From contig OOIN01000015.1 in NCBI GenBank assembly GCA_900323505.1, forward strand, positions 124,001 through 188,000: DNA of 64,000 bases. The letters are read 5' to 3'. Below, in pieces: positions 1 to 9,900 of the stretch. The translations under genes and the position numbers were made by a program. Source of the DNA: Ustilago trichophora. Its lineage: Eukaryota; Basidiomycota; Ustilaginomycetes; Ustilaginales; Ustilaginaceae. The notes under the pieces were generated by a model. It was not told the origin of the DNA, made no database searches, and saw only the letters and a program-made list of their open reading frames with translations. Within the stretch, counting starts at the first letter, position 1. Each line of letters opens with the position of its first letter.

Positions 1-2
1 TG

Positions 3-815
3 ACAGGGCCGAATCAGGGCCTGGGGATTGGTGGCGACGGAGACGGCGTGCCCGTGCGCAGGGCTCTGCCTGTGCCTCCTCCGCTGCCTACTCGACCACC
101 ACGTGACAGGAATTGGGGAAGTGCGAGGACCGAGCAAGATAGAATGGATGTGGGGGATTCTGCTGCTAGGGCTTTACCCAATATGCCCACGCAGCGAGAT
201 GAGACATCGAGCCGGTCGAATGGTAACGATCAGAGAAACCATGCTGGACCTCGCAATGTCTCTCCTCCTTCCACTGTCGTCCGTTTCCCGTCCAGCATTT
301 CTCCCGCGAACACACCTCCAGCAGAACACGCGCCCTCCATCACACCTACGGCCCCTCCACAAGTCACGGAATCCTCCACCAACACTACTACGTCCAACCC
401 CTCAATCACCACTCGCAACCCTGTTCCGCGTCGTGAACCCTCATTGGGACTGACAGACTTTGATCTCCTAGTTGCGCAACTCGAGACCTCGGGATCGCAT
501 TTCGAATCCCTCTCTGCCATCGGCGAATTTCTAGGCCCTGCCAAACCTACCGCCGCCACACCATCTCAACTAGCCTCCCTCTCCGTAGGGCTCATAGAGT
601 GCGATTCACGCCGAGTGACACGCGAGGGCAAAATCAAGCAGAAGCTCAGCTGCGTTGGCGTCCGCGTCGACAAGTGCGCCATTTGCTTGGTCCAGTTCAA
701 AGAGATGCAGAGGGCTGTCATTCTACCCTGTGGTCATGTCTTTCATGAAGATTGCACGGTAAAGTTGTTGAAACAAGTCGACGTTTGTCCGACTTGCAGG
801 GCACCTGCGTTTTAA
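3..815 (+). CDS. RING-H2 finger protein, probable E3 ubiquitin ligase (5'-truncated)
   Basis: The frame is open from the window edge and the first in-frame start-like codon at 48 is only GTG, so the true start lies upstream and this is a C-terminal fragment of about 270 residues. The visible N-terminal part is Pro/Ser/Thr-rich and looks disordered. The last 50 residues form a RING-H2 finger: a CAIC pair, then CGHVFH and a following Cys, then CPTC, which fits C3H2C3 zinc ligation. The protein ends almost immediately after the finger (CPTCRAPAF, stop). RING-H2 proteins of this plan usually act as E3 ubiquitin ligases by recruiting an E2 enzyme. The substrate cannot be inferred and no membrane segment is visible in the retained part. 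It converges on the DAHP synthase gene with 137 bp between stops. Confidence 0.8.
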   Translation, partial: TGPNQGLGIGGDGDGVPVRRALPVPPPLPTRPPRDRNWGSARTEQDRMDVGDSAARALPNMPTQRDETSSRSNGNDQRNHAGPRNVSPPSTVVRFPSSISPANTPPAEHAPSITPTAPPQVTESSTNTTTSNPSITTRNPVPRREPSLGLTDFDLLVAQLETSGSHFESLSAIGEFLGPAKPTAATPSQLASLSVGLIECDSRRVTREGKIKQKLSCVGVRVDKCAICLVQFKEMQRAVILPCGHVFHEDCTVKLLKQVDVCPTCRAPAF

Positions 816-952
816 GGTCAAGCCACATTCTCGAGTTGTTGTTGCAGCAATGCGATGATGGGAACGTATCCGATGTGCGCACGTTTTGTGCGAGTCTGTA
901 TGTGAGATTGCTTTGGTGTGAAATTGAGAACATGCGGGGAAGGGAGATTCGT

Positions 953-2191
953 TTACTGCTTCCTGCCAAGTGTAGCCAGAGCATCATCGTTGAAACCTGT
1001 CTGACCTTCCCTGCCAGCCCGCAAGAAGTGATCGTTTACACCTTCACTGCTGCTACATCTGCTCAATCTAGCCTTGAACCACCTCTTTGCCTCCGGAGAC
1101 TCCCTTCTCTTCCTGACTCCCTCCCTCAATCTGTCCAGAGCTTGAACTGTTGTATCCCAGTTGACGCAGGCGTCAGTGATACTTTGGCCGTAGGTCAATC
1201 CAGTGGGACCTTCGGCAGGGATCTTTTGTTGACCTTCGACAAGGTTGGATTCGATCATGACTCCAAAGATGTTGCAAGAGTTTTCATCGCCGGAAGAGAG
1301 TTGGGTGGCGATGGATTCGACGACTCGCATTTGGTTTGCGTGTTTCTTCTCAGAGTTGCCGTGCGAACAGTCGATCATGATCCTTGCGGGAAGACCAGAG
1401 GAGGTGAGCTTGGAAGATACCGAAGCGACATGTTCGGGAGAGTAGTTGGGACCAGTGTTGGCACCACGAAGGATGACGTGGCAGGCATCGTTTCCGTTTG
1501 TCTCGACAATGGCACTGATGCCCTGTTTGGTTACTGAAAGGAAGACGTGCTCCGAAGAGGCGGCTTTGATGGCATCGACGGCGATAGAGATGCTTCCGTC
1601 CGTGCCGTTTTTGAATCCGATAGGCATGGACAGACCGGAGCTCAGCTCGCGGTGGACTTGGGACTCGGTGGTTCGTGCGCCGATTGCACCCCAAGAGATG
1701 AGGTCGGCAGTGTACTGGGGAGAGATGGTGTCGAGGAATTCGGTGCCGGCAGGAAGACCGAGGTTGTTGACTTCGAGAAGGAAACCTCGGGCGAGACGGA
1801 GACCCTTGTTGATCTGGAAAGAGCCGTTGAGGTTGGGATCGTTGATGAGACCTTTCCATCCAACGGTTGTACGGGGCTTTTCGAAGTAGACTCGCATCAC
1901 AATGTGCAAGTCGTCCTTGGCAGATTCGGAGTACTCTGCGAGTTTCTTGGCGTAGTCCAAGCCGGAGCGAACATCGTGGATGGAGCAGGGACCGACGACT
2001 ACGAGCAATCGGTCGTCTTCCTGTTTGACAATCTCCTCGGTTGCTTTTCGGCCATAGGCTACAGTTTGAGCTGCACGAAGGGAGAGAGGGTACTCTTCGA
2101 CGAGAATCTGGGGTGGGATCAAGGGTTTGATTGATTTGATGCGTCGATCGTCGAGCTCGTTGAGAGCGTCTTTGTAGGTTAGGGACGTCAT
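953..2191 (-). CDS. Class I DAHP synthase (3-deoxy-D-arabino-heptulosonate-7-phosphate synthase)
   Basis: 412 residues from an ATG at 2191. The enzyme condenses phosphoenolpyruvate and erythrose 4-phosphate, the first step of the shikimate pathway to Phe, Tyr and Trp. Family signatures are clear: VVVGPCSIHD near residues 64-73, the stretch GAIGARTTESQVHRELSSGL, GFKNGTDG, the metal-ligand region IDCSHGNSEK, and GQSITDACVNWD near the C-terminus. It belongs to the Aro3/Aro4 type, normally about 370 residues. About 40 extra residues follow the usual end of the family (after the LREGVRKRRES region); they are Ser- and charge-rich. Either this is a genuine tail or an intron hides the real end. Whether the isozyme is Phe- or Tyr-inhibited cannot be decided by eye. 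Confidence 0.95.
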   Translation of the reverse strand: MTSLTYKDALNELDDRRIKSIKPLIPPQILVEEYPLSLRAAQTVAYGRKATEEIVKQEDDRLLVVVGPCSIHDVRSGLDYAKKLAEYSESAKDDLHIVMRVYFEKPRTTVGWKGLINDPNLNGSFQINKGLRLARGFLLEVNNLGLPAGTEFLDTISPQYTADLISWGAIGARTTESQVHRELSSGLSMPIGFKNGTDGSISIAVDAIKAASSEHVFLSVTKQGISAIVETNGNDACHVILRGANTGPNYSPEHVASVSSKLTSSGLPARIMIDCSHGNSEKKHANQMRVVESIATQLSSGDENSCNIFGVMIESNLVEGQQKIPAEGPTGLTYGQSITDACVNWDTTVQALDRLREGVRKRRESPEAKRWFKARLSRCSSSEGVNDHFLRAGREGQTGFNDDALATLGRKQ

Positions 2192-3269
2192 GTTCTCTAG
2201 CTATCCTCTTCGACGATTGTTTTGAAGATGCGGGACAATGTTGTTGGTGGTAGAGAAGGAGCGAGAGGGTGGGGAGGATAGATGGGAAGGACAAACGATG
2301 CAGGCCCATGCACAGTGAGAAACCGAGTTGGTTCCCCGCCAGAAGAGAGCTTGGTCGTGTTCTTCCTGATTTCACAAAATTCCACTCTTTTGCAAAGTCT
2401 AGAACAGCAAGCAGCAAGCAGCAAGCAGCAAGCAGCAGCAGCAAGCCTTATCGAGTCATTCCTAGATCAGAGAGACTGATGATGAGCCAGCCAGCCAACC
2501 AACCAGCTGATTTCCATTTTGCTTTGTGCATTTCCGAGATCCAATCGCGATTAGAGCAGCCGTCTCGGCACCTGATCAGCGATCCACCCTTGCGACGGCA
2601 CCTCCTCCAAGGCCACATGTTCAAGGTAGAACCTTCAGGTAGTTCCTTATTAGGTGCCTCCATTGGCTCACCTACTGGACATCGGCATCAAACAAGTGCA
2701 CTGGACATTCGATGTGATCACAAGTAGTGTCATTTGGTCAAGAAAGGGCTGAGCCGTTAAGCCTGTAGCCGCCATACAGTGTTGACATCACGTTTTTCAT
2801 GAAAATCTTTTTTTTTTTTTTCTTTTCTTTTCTTTTCTAGCCTCTAGCTGCGGGGAGAGACAGAGAATATGCATTTGGCCCGTGTCCCTCTTTTGCAAGC
2901 CCACAACACCACACCACATCCCGTCGCGCCAAAAAGCTCTTTGAGGGCCAGTCCATACTTTGGCTCATGGCCAACGCGTAGTCCAGGTCAGGGGACCAGC
3001 ACCACACTTTCTCCCGAATAAAAGCAAATTGAAATTTGTTTCAATCCTTTCCCGTTCCCCTCTCTCTTCTGTCTCTCTCGTCGTTGATCCTTTTCGACCT
3101 CCTTCAAATTTGCGAGGGGAGCCGATCTAACACTCTCGTCCTCAAAAAAGACCCCCTTTTCCAACGTTGGCGGTGAATTCCTCGGCGTCCAACAGCACAT
3201 CAACACTCTCTTTCTCAATTTCTCCCCTCTGCCCCAGTCAGCTCTTTCTCATAGCTGCTCTTCTCCAGA
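2192..3269. promoter_or_regulatory. Divergent intergenic region between DAHP synthase and NC2-beta
   Basis: No convincing gene. It must hold the promoters of both flanking divergent genes. Visible features are an AGCAGCA-type trinucleotide run at about 2408-2442, a T-rich tract at about 2810-2837, and a pyrimidine-rich stretch (3040-3265) just upstream of the NC2-beta ATG, typical of fungal leaders. Short open frames here have no coding character. Confidence 0.5.
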
Positions 3270-3704
3270 ATGTCTGACGACGAGCGCATCCCCTCGGGCG
3301 CTGGAGCCGATGACGAGCTCTCCCTACCCAAAGCCACCGTCCAGAAATTGATCTCCGAGATGCTACCCAAAGACGTCACCTGCTCCAAAGACACTCGCGA
3401 CCTCCTCATCGAATGCTGTGTCGAATTCATCCATCTCTTATCATCGGAATCCAATGAAGTGTGCGAAAAGGACAGCAAGAAAACCATCGCTCCCGAACAC
3501 GTCCTAAAAGCATTGGACGATTTGGGATTCCCAGGCTTCATCGAAGAGGCCAAATCGGTTCTCTCGGAACACAAGGCGGCGCAAAAGGATAGAGAGAGGA
3601 AAACAACCAGGATGGAACAGAGCGGGTTGAGCGAAGAGGAATTGCAGAGACAACAAGAATTGCTGTTTGCTGCATCCAAGGCGCGGTTCGAGGCGAGTGG
3701 TTGA
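3270..3704 (+). CDS. Negative cofactor 2 subunit beta (Dr1 / Ncb2), histone-fold transcription regulator
   Basis: 144 residues from an ATG at 3270. NC2-beta pairs with NC2-alpha (Drap1/Bur6) through a histone fold, and the dimer binds TBP on promoter DNA, blocking TFIIA and TFIIB entry. The histone fold covers about residues 18-100: SLPKATVQKLISEMLP for helix 1, DTRDLLIECCVEFIHLLSSE for helix 2, and the HVLKALDDLGFPGF segment for helix 3, which is very typical of Dr1. The C-terminal part (KAAQKDRERKT..., LSEEELQRQQELL) matches the conserved Q/E-rich helix that contacts TBP. Length is normal for fungi. The gene is intronless here. Confidence 0.95.
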   Translation: MSDDERIPSGAGADDELSLPKATVQKLISEMLPKDVTCSKDTRDLLIECCVEFIHLLSSESNEVCEKDSKKTIAPEHVLKALDDLGFPGFIEEAKSVLSEHKAAQKDRERKTTRMEQSGLSEEELQRQQELLFAASKARFEASG

Positions 3705-3889
3705 TGCACTTGTGTTTTTACTCTTTTCTTGTACTTTTATCATCAACAATACGATCCAAGATTCTTTGCTCGATCGGTCGTCGCCACCAAGCTGTCCCTG
3801 CACGACATTGCTGGGGTTCAAGAGCAGGCATTGATTACGAAGCACTAAACTAAGCAAATGAAAACAGTTTCAAAACGCTGCTCGCCACG

Positions 3890-4858
3890 TCACAGCTTGC
3901 TCCTCCTAGCCTCTGCAGCACGCATACTCTCTGGTCCCCTAGGATACGTCGCTACATCAGCCTGTCGCCACCAAGGCCAAAAGGCAAATCTCTCAAGATG
4001 CTTCATCTTCCCTGGGAACTCTGGCTTTCTCTTTTGCATAAAGCTCTTGACCCCTTCTTCGCCATCGAGTCTGCTTGTTTCCCAGATACCTTGACTTTCC
4101 AGGAGATGTGCGTCTTCTGGCGAATCAACCTGTCTCCAAATCTGTGCTTTGCAGAGCGCCATTGATACTGGGCTGTTCTGTGCCAGCTTTTTGGCCAGAT
4201 TGAGAGATTCTTCCAACACCTGGTCTTGCGGGAGAGGCGGGCGCGTCCAGAGTGCCATATAGCTGTCATCTTTGGGCGAACGGACGTCACCGGTGAGAAT
4301 GATATCCATCGCCTTTGTGACACCAATGAGACGCGGCAGAAGGTAGGACGAGCATGCTTCCATAGCAATTCCGCGTTGGACAAAGGGGATCGCTACCTTT
4401 GCGTTTTCTGCCACCAGCCTAAAATCGCAACTGAGCGTCATGGTGACACCGATACCAATCGCGTTTCCGTTCATAGCGGCAATGCTCGGTTTGCGACAGC
4501 GCAGAATCGCAAGCCCCACTTGTCCTCCTCCATCCCTATGCCCCTGTGCATGGTCGGCAATCGCTCCAAATCCTTGCGCGAGATAGGCTCCAGCACAAAA
4601 CACTTTACCAGCTCCCGTAATGACGGCTACTTTGACCCGATCATCGGCATCAAACAGCTCAAACGCAAAAACGATTGAGAACGACATGGGACCGGTGAAA
4701 GTGTTGTACTGCGAAGCACGGTCCATGGTGAGAATGGCGATGCCATCGGGACGAAGTTCGACTTTGATGTCTTGCCAAGGGTATGAAGCGTAGTCGAAAT
4801 TGGGAACGTCGAGATCGCAGATGCGAGGATGCGGATTGATGGGTGTCCAGCCTGCCAT
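3890..4858 (-). CDS. Peroxisomal enoyl-CoA hydratase/isomerase family protein (crotonase fold, SKL tail)
   Basis: 322 residues from the ATG at 4858. The frame stays open to 5062, but that upstream codon is GTG and the extra residues are His/Ser/Pro-rich leader, so the internal ATG is preferred. The crotonase fold is clear: the oxyanion-hole segments GKVFCAGAYL (about 85-93) and MNGNAIGIGVTM (129-140), and the helix region FVQRGIAMEACSSYLLPRLIG. The single Glu in IAMEAC is placed as in enoyl-CoA isomerases rather than as the two-Glu pair of hydratases, so delta3,delta2-isomerase activity is a fair guess. The C-terminus is SKL, a canonical PTS1 signal, so it should act in peroxisomal fatty-acid beta-oxidation. 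It converges on NC2-beta. Confidence 0.87.
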   Translation of the reverse strand: MAGWTPINPHPRICDLDVPNFDYASYPWQDIKVELRPDGIAILTMDRASQYNTFTGPMSFSIVFAFELFDADDRVKVAVITGAGKVFCAGAYLAQGFGAIADHAQGHRDGGGQVGLAILRCRKPSIAAMNGNAIGIGVTMTLSCDFRLVAENAKVAIPFVQRGIAMEACSSYLLPRLIGVTKAMDIILTGDVRSPKDDSYMALWTRPPLPQDQVLEESLNLAKKLAQNSPVSMALCKAQIWRQVDSPEDAHLLESQGIWETSRLDGEEGVKSFMQKRKPEFPGKMKHLERFAFWPWWRQADVATYPRGPESMRAAEARRSKL

Positions 4859-6981
4859 CTGGGGCAAAGGGCTTTTGTGAGATGGGTGAAGATGCGATTG
4901 TGGTGTTGTGGGGTTGGATGAGTGGGTAAGATCGAGATTATATCTGTCCTGGAAGGGAAGGTCGAGGATGTATCTTTCGCTGGAACGGTGATGATGGTGG
5001 TTGGAAAAGAAGAAGGAGGCTTGAGATGGAATGTGGGGAAAGGGTGCTGCGTGAACAAACACTTTTCAACACAAGATCAAGGAGCACAAATGCATCACCT
5101 TCCCCGCCTTTTCTCTACTCTTTACCTCTTTCGGAAAGAGCAACCCGAATGACACCAACAACTTGTACATCTGATCTGTCAACTCTAGAAAAAGTTTAAT
5201 CGAGACTGAGTACATACAGTGTCTTACTCTACCTGTATATACTGTACAGTACCGCGCACGGTGCCGCGGACAAACCGGCTAATCGGCCAGCCCTGTTTGC
5301 CGACAACCTTCACCCTCCAGAATTTTCGCTGTGTAATGATTTGTCTCTTTTGCAGACGTAACACGTTTGGAAAATCGCACGGAAAGCAGATAGAGAGAGC
5401 TGCTTCGACCTTCTCGCGTAAAGAGCACACGCACGCGCCTCGCGAGGTTTTTGATTCGCTGTCAGGGTTGCGATGCTGCTAGTGCTGCAAGTTTCAGTGG
5501 GGTGGTGCTTTTTGGGACCTCCTCGCATATAGCCTCGCGTCGTGGGTTTAGCGCGCTTCCAAGCGAAGATTCCTGAACAGCAATGGTGTGCTCTTCTTGC
5601 GATCAATCCCACCTCTGTACTGTACACATTCTGTACACATGGTCCCTGCTTTTCCCCCCCGCTCGAGCCCATCCTCTCGTCGTCAGAACACAGAAATCGA
5701 AGGTGTCTCGTTCGAAGTGAGGAGGCATGAATCTCTTGCCGAAATTGAGCTTATCCACCTTGGAAGATGAGGTCCTGTCACAGTAGTTGCACTCCTCTAC
5801 GCTGGGTAAAGGAAGACCCTTCCTTTCCTGCTCACAGCGAACGAGCGACGCTTTCGAGTGCTGTCCCACACTACAGTATCTCTCTGCTTTTGTGCTTCCT
5901 CGCTGTGCATGGTTGCAATCTGTGCAGCCGGATGCTGCAACTGGAATCAAAAGGAGAGGTGAGAGGGTGGGTAACAGCAACAGCAGCAGCAACAGCAGCA
6001 GGGCCGGCCTCACATGGCCCGCGTTGAAATGCATGTCGCGCCACAACTTTTTGTGTTCTGCGCTCAAAATTGGCAATTTGGACGCCCAACTCCAGTCTTT
6101 TTTTTTGTGCATACTCTCGCTTCAAAGAAAACCCTTCTTTTGGACAGACAAGACAGCCAGCCAGGCAGGCGGCGAGGCACGAGGCTGCCACACTGTCACA
6201 TTTTCGAGTCGCAATCTGAGCTCGGGACCTTCTCGAATTCAAACCAACACTTCACACGCACCACGCAAAGACACGCAGCCCAACGCAACCAAACGCAGCC
6301 CAACGCTGCGCATCCACAGCGCACACTCTGCGCTTTCCGCTCCTTCCCTTAGCCCTTCCTTTTTGCTCTTCGCTGCTGCCACCCCAAAGCCTCTTCTTGA
6401 CCTCTTCTCTTGGTTGTCGAGACGATCCTGACCCCTTCATCTCGTCGTTCTTTCCTTCGATCACAACCTCATACTACTGACATTTGCATCCGCATTTGAA
6501 TTCGCTTTCCATCGGTCGCCGTCGGGCTGGATCCGATACTATTCTGCTGGTTTTCCCCACCAACGCCTCTAACACCTTCATTTGGTACCGGATACACTTC
6601 CGACGCTCGTCTCTGTTGGCTTCCCCGCGATACCCTAATTGCGCAACCACCCTGCAAGATACGCTGCATCGTATCACATCTCAGCTTTCTTCCCTTTCTT
6701 TCCATCAAATCAATCGGAGAGACCGAAGCCTTGTCTTAGTCACAACCATCGATCCCATTTCAAAAGCGAATCACTCTTCACACATCACACCCTTACGATC
6801 TGATCTGAAAAGATCATATGTCCCCCTCGTAAAGACCTCTTGCAAGACGCATTCACGCGGTGGAAGCTAGAAATAACAGGCAATCAGCCTAGATTCCCAC
6901 GCCTACACCATACACGACTCTCGCTAGACTCGTCGGGCTCGATCATCGTCATTTTGCCTACACACAAGGCTCGATATAGCC
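4859..6981. promoter_or_regulatory. Divergent 2.1 kb region upstream of the crotonase and kinesin genes
   Basis: No gene that I can support. It contains a CAG/CAA run near 5970-6000 and long pyrimidine-rich tracts from about 6240 to 6980, consistent with a long kinesin 5' leader. Small open frames (for example on the minus strand at 5603-6112, with a poly-Leu run) come from repeats and lack conserved motifs. Confidence 0.45.
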
Positions 6982-9900
6982 ATGTCGAGAACACGAGAGG
7001 CAAGTGGCGCCTCTACCCCGTCCATCCCCAACACAACCTCGGTCCAAGTCGCCGTCCGTATTCGACCGGTCACAAATGCAGACCAGAGCAACATCCCGCC
7101 AAGATGGCAAAAGAGCATCCTCACCGCCTCCTCTGCCAACAGCGTCACTGTTGAGCCTGGTTCTTCACCACCGGCCGGTCCCGGCGGCGGCGGCGGCTCC
7201 TCATCTTCCACACTCTCTCGCGATAAGCGTCAAGCTTTCAGCTTCGACCGTGTCTTCTCCCCCGCTGATGGGCAGCCAGAGATCTTCACCGTAGCAGAAC
7301 CACTGATCGATCGCTTCATGGAAGGCTACAACGTCACCATTCTCGCCTACGGACAGACGTCGAGTGGTAAATCTTATACCATGGGCACCTCGGCTGGCGA
7401 TGAGGTCGATTACGAAGGCCTCGTATCTGGACGCGCAGCAGACCCACAGATGGGTATCATTCCACGCGCAGTCGCTCGCATCTTTGCCGCCATGCGTGCC
7501 AACAAGGCTTCCGGCACCCAGTACAGCGCCAAAGTCAGCTTTATTGAAATCTACAATGAGGACCTCATCGATCTGCTCGGTGATGCCGTCGACGGCGATG
7601 CAAGACCCCATGTCCAGATTCGCGAAGGCAAGAACGGGCAAATCATCTGGAGCGGCTTGCGCGAAGTCAAGGTCTCCAACGTTGCCGAAGTCATGAACCA
7701 CCTCTTGCAAGGAAGCTCGGTACGCAGAACCAACGAAACCGACATGAATGCACAATCTTCACGCTCCCATGCCATCTTCTCAATCACTTTGACGCAGAAA
7801 AAGTGGGTCGGCTCGGGTCCGCCTCCTAACGCTGCACCTCCTTCGAGTTTCGGTGGTAGATCAACACCGGGCGGAAGAGCGGTTTCAAGCCTATCTCGTG
7901 CTTCGGGAATCCCGATGGCAGGTCGGGTCGCATCGCCCTCCTTTGGTCGTAGGACACCAAGCGGGATCCCAGCACTTGGCGGACGCAGCTCATCTATCGG
8001 CCTTCGACCTGCTAGCGCGCTTGGAGATGCAGGCGATGACTCGATCAGCGGCGCAGGAGCAGATGGCGAATGGGTGACCGTCAGCAGCAAGTTCCACTTT
8101 GTCGATCTCGCCGGTTCCGAACGTCTCAAGCGCACAGCCGCACAAGGCGAGCGTGTCAAGGAAGGCATCTCGATCAATTCGGGTCTCCATGCGTTGGGCA
8201 ATGTCATTTCGGCACTCGGCGATCCTGCCAAAGCCAGGCGTGCCACTCACATTCCTTACCGTGACAGTAAGCTCACTCGTCTCCTTCAGGACAGTCTCGG
8301 AGGCAATGCGCATACCCTCATGATCGCATGTGTCTCGCCCACCGAATACAACGTCAGCGAAACCGTCAACACACTCCAATACGCCAATCGCGCACGCAAC
8401 ATCAAGAACAAGGCCGAACTCAACGAGGTCGAAGTGGGCTGGGATGACGTCGACTACCTTCAGACACTTGTCCAGCGACTCCGCAAGGAGCTCAGCATCA
8501 TCAAAGGCGTCGGTAAGGGTGCTGTCGACCTGGACGATCCTCGCAACAAGGATGCTACTCGTACCACGCAACGTGAGATCCTTGCTTGGCAGGACAAGTA
8601 CGCCTCGCTCAGCCAAAAGCACAGTCAGCTCACCGCCGAGGTTACACAGCTTCGCACTCAGCTCGACCCTAGCAAGCAAGATGGCAGCGAACAGGACTTC
8701 TTCCGTGCAGCAGAACCCATCATTGTTGAGTACGAAAAGTCGATCGATGCCCTCGAGGGACAACTCAACCTCACCAAAGCCGCACTCGCCTACGTCGAGG
8801 ACATTGCCAACGAGCGCGAAGCTCAGATCGAGCAGCAGAGCAGCCAGCTCGAGATCATCGGTGAAGAACTCGAAGAAAAGGAGACCACCGTAGCCGAGCT
8901 CCAATCTCGCCTCAACAAGCTGCAAGAACGCGAATCGTCCGCTGAGGTCTATGCTCGCGAGCTCGAAGCGCGTCTCGAAGCAGTAGGTTCGCGCGGCGAT
9001 ACCGACTCGGCGGTGCTCGCAGAGCTCCAAAAGGAAGTTGCTCGCCTCAAAGAGGTCGAAACGTCTTCCGAGCAATACATCAAGGATTTGGAGGCCAAGC
9101 TCGCTTCATCCGAGGAATCCGCGACGACTCTCGCTCGCAAAGTCGCACAGATGGAGGCGGAGCTTGAGAAACGCGACGAGGACTACCGCAATCTGCTGTC
9201 GCGCTTCGAGCTGTTGGACAATGGCAAAGAGACGCAGGCCATTGCTGCGGAATTGGAGGCAAAGAACGTCGAGGTGCAAGACCTCGAGGCTCGTCTGGCT
9301 GTCGCAACGACCAAGCACCAGAGTCTTGCTTCACGTTTCGACAGCCTTTCTGCGCAGCATGAGGAGCTGTCAAAGGTGAACGATGCGCATGAAGAGGAAA
9401 AGAAGTCGCTCTCGCAGCAGATCAAGGAGTTACAGGTGGCTGCCGCTGCTGGCGTTGCCGCGGGCAGTGTTGGTGGAGCTCTTCTTGGAGCTGCTACCAA
9501 GGCCAACACCAACGGCGATGACGAGCACAGCACGCAAAAGGCTGTTGCGGATGATTCGACTACTGCTGCTGCCAACCAGGACACCGTCAACGCAGCAACA
9601 AAGGACCTCGAGGAGCGTCTCGCCGGTCTGCAAGAGGAGATGCGTGCCGTGTGCGACTCTGAATCCAGCATCCGCGCGGAGCTCGAGTTGACCAAGCAAA
9701 AGTACAAAGAGGCGCTCTCCGAAATCGGCGATCTCAACACCCAACTTACCGAGATCAAGCTCAACGGCGGTCTGCCCGCGGACCTTGAGCACAACTCGTT
9801 CCAGCTCGACAAGGACTCTGGTGACGACGAACAGCTCGAAGTTCTCGACTCGCAGGTAGACGAAAATCAGCCGCCGCAGACTCCCGGACGTGGCAGCAAC

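Noticed and set aside
752..2134. Long plus-strand frames opposite DAHP synthase
   Set aside because: They overlap a highly conserved enzyme and start at non-ATG or unsupported codons.
4859..5062. N-terminal extension of the crotonase
   Set aside because: The upstream start codon is GTG and the residues are low-complexity leader.
5603..6112. Minus-strand frame with a poly-Leu run
   Set aside because: The run comes from a CAG repeat and the rest shows no coding signal.
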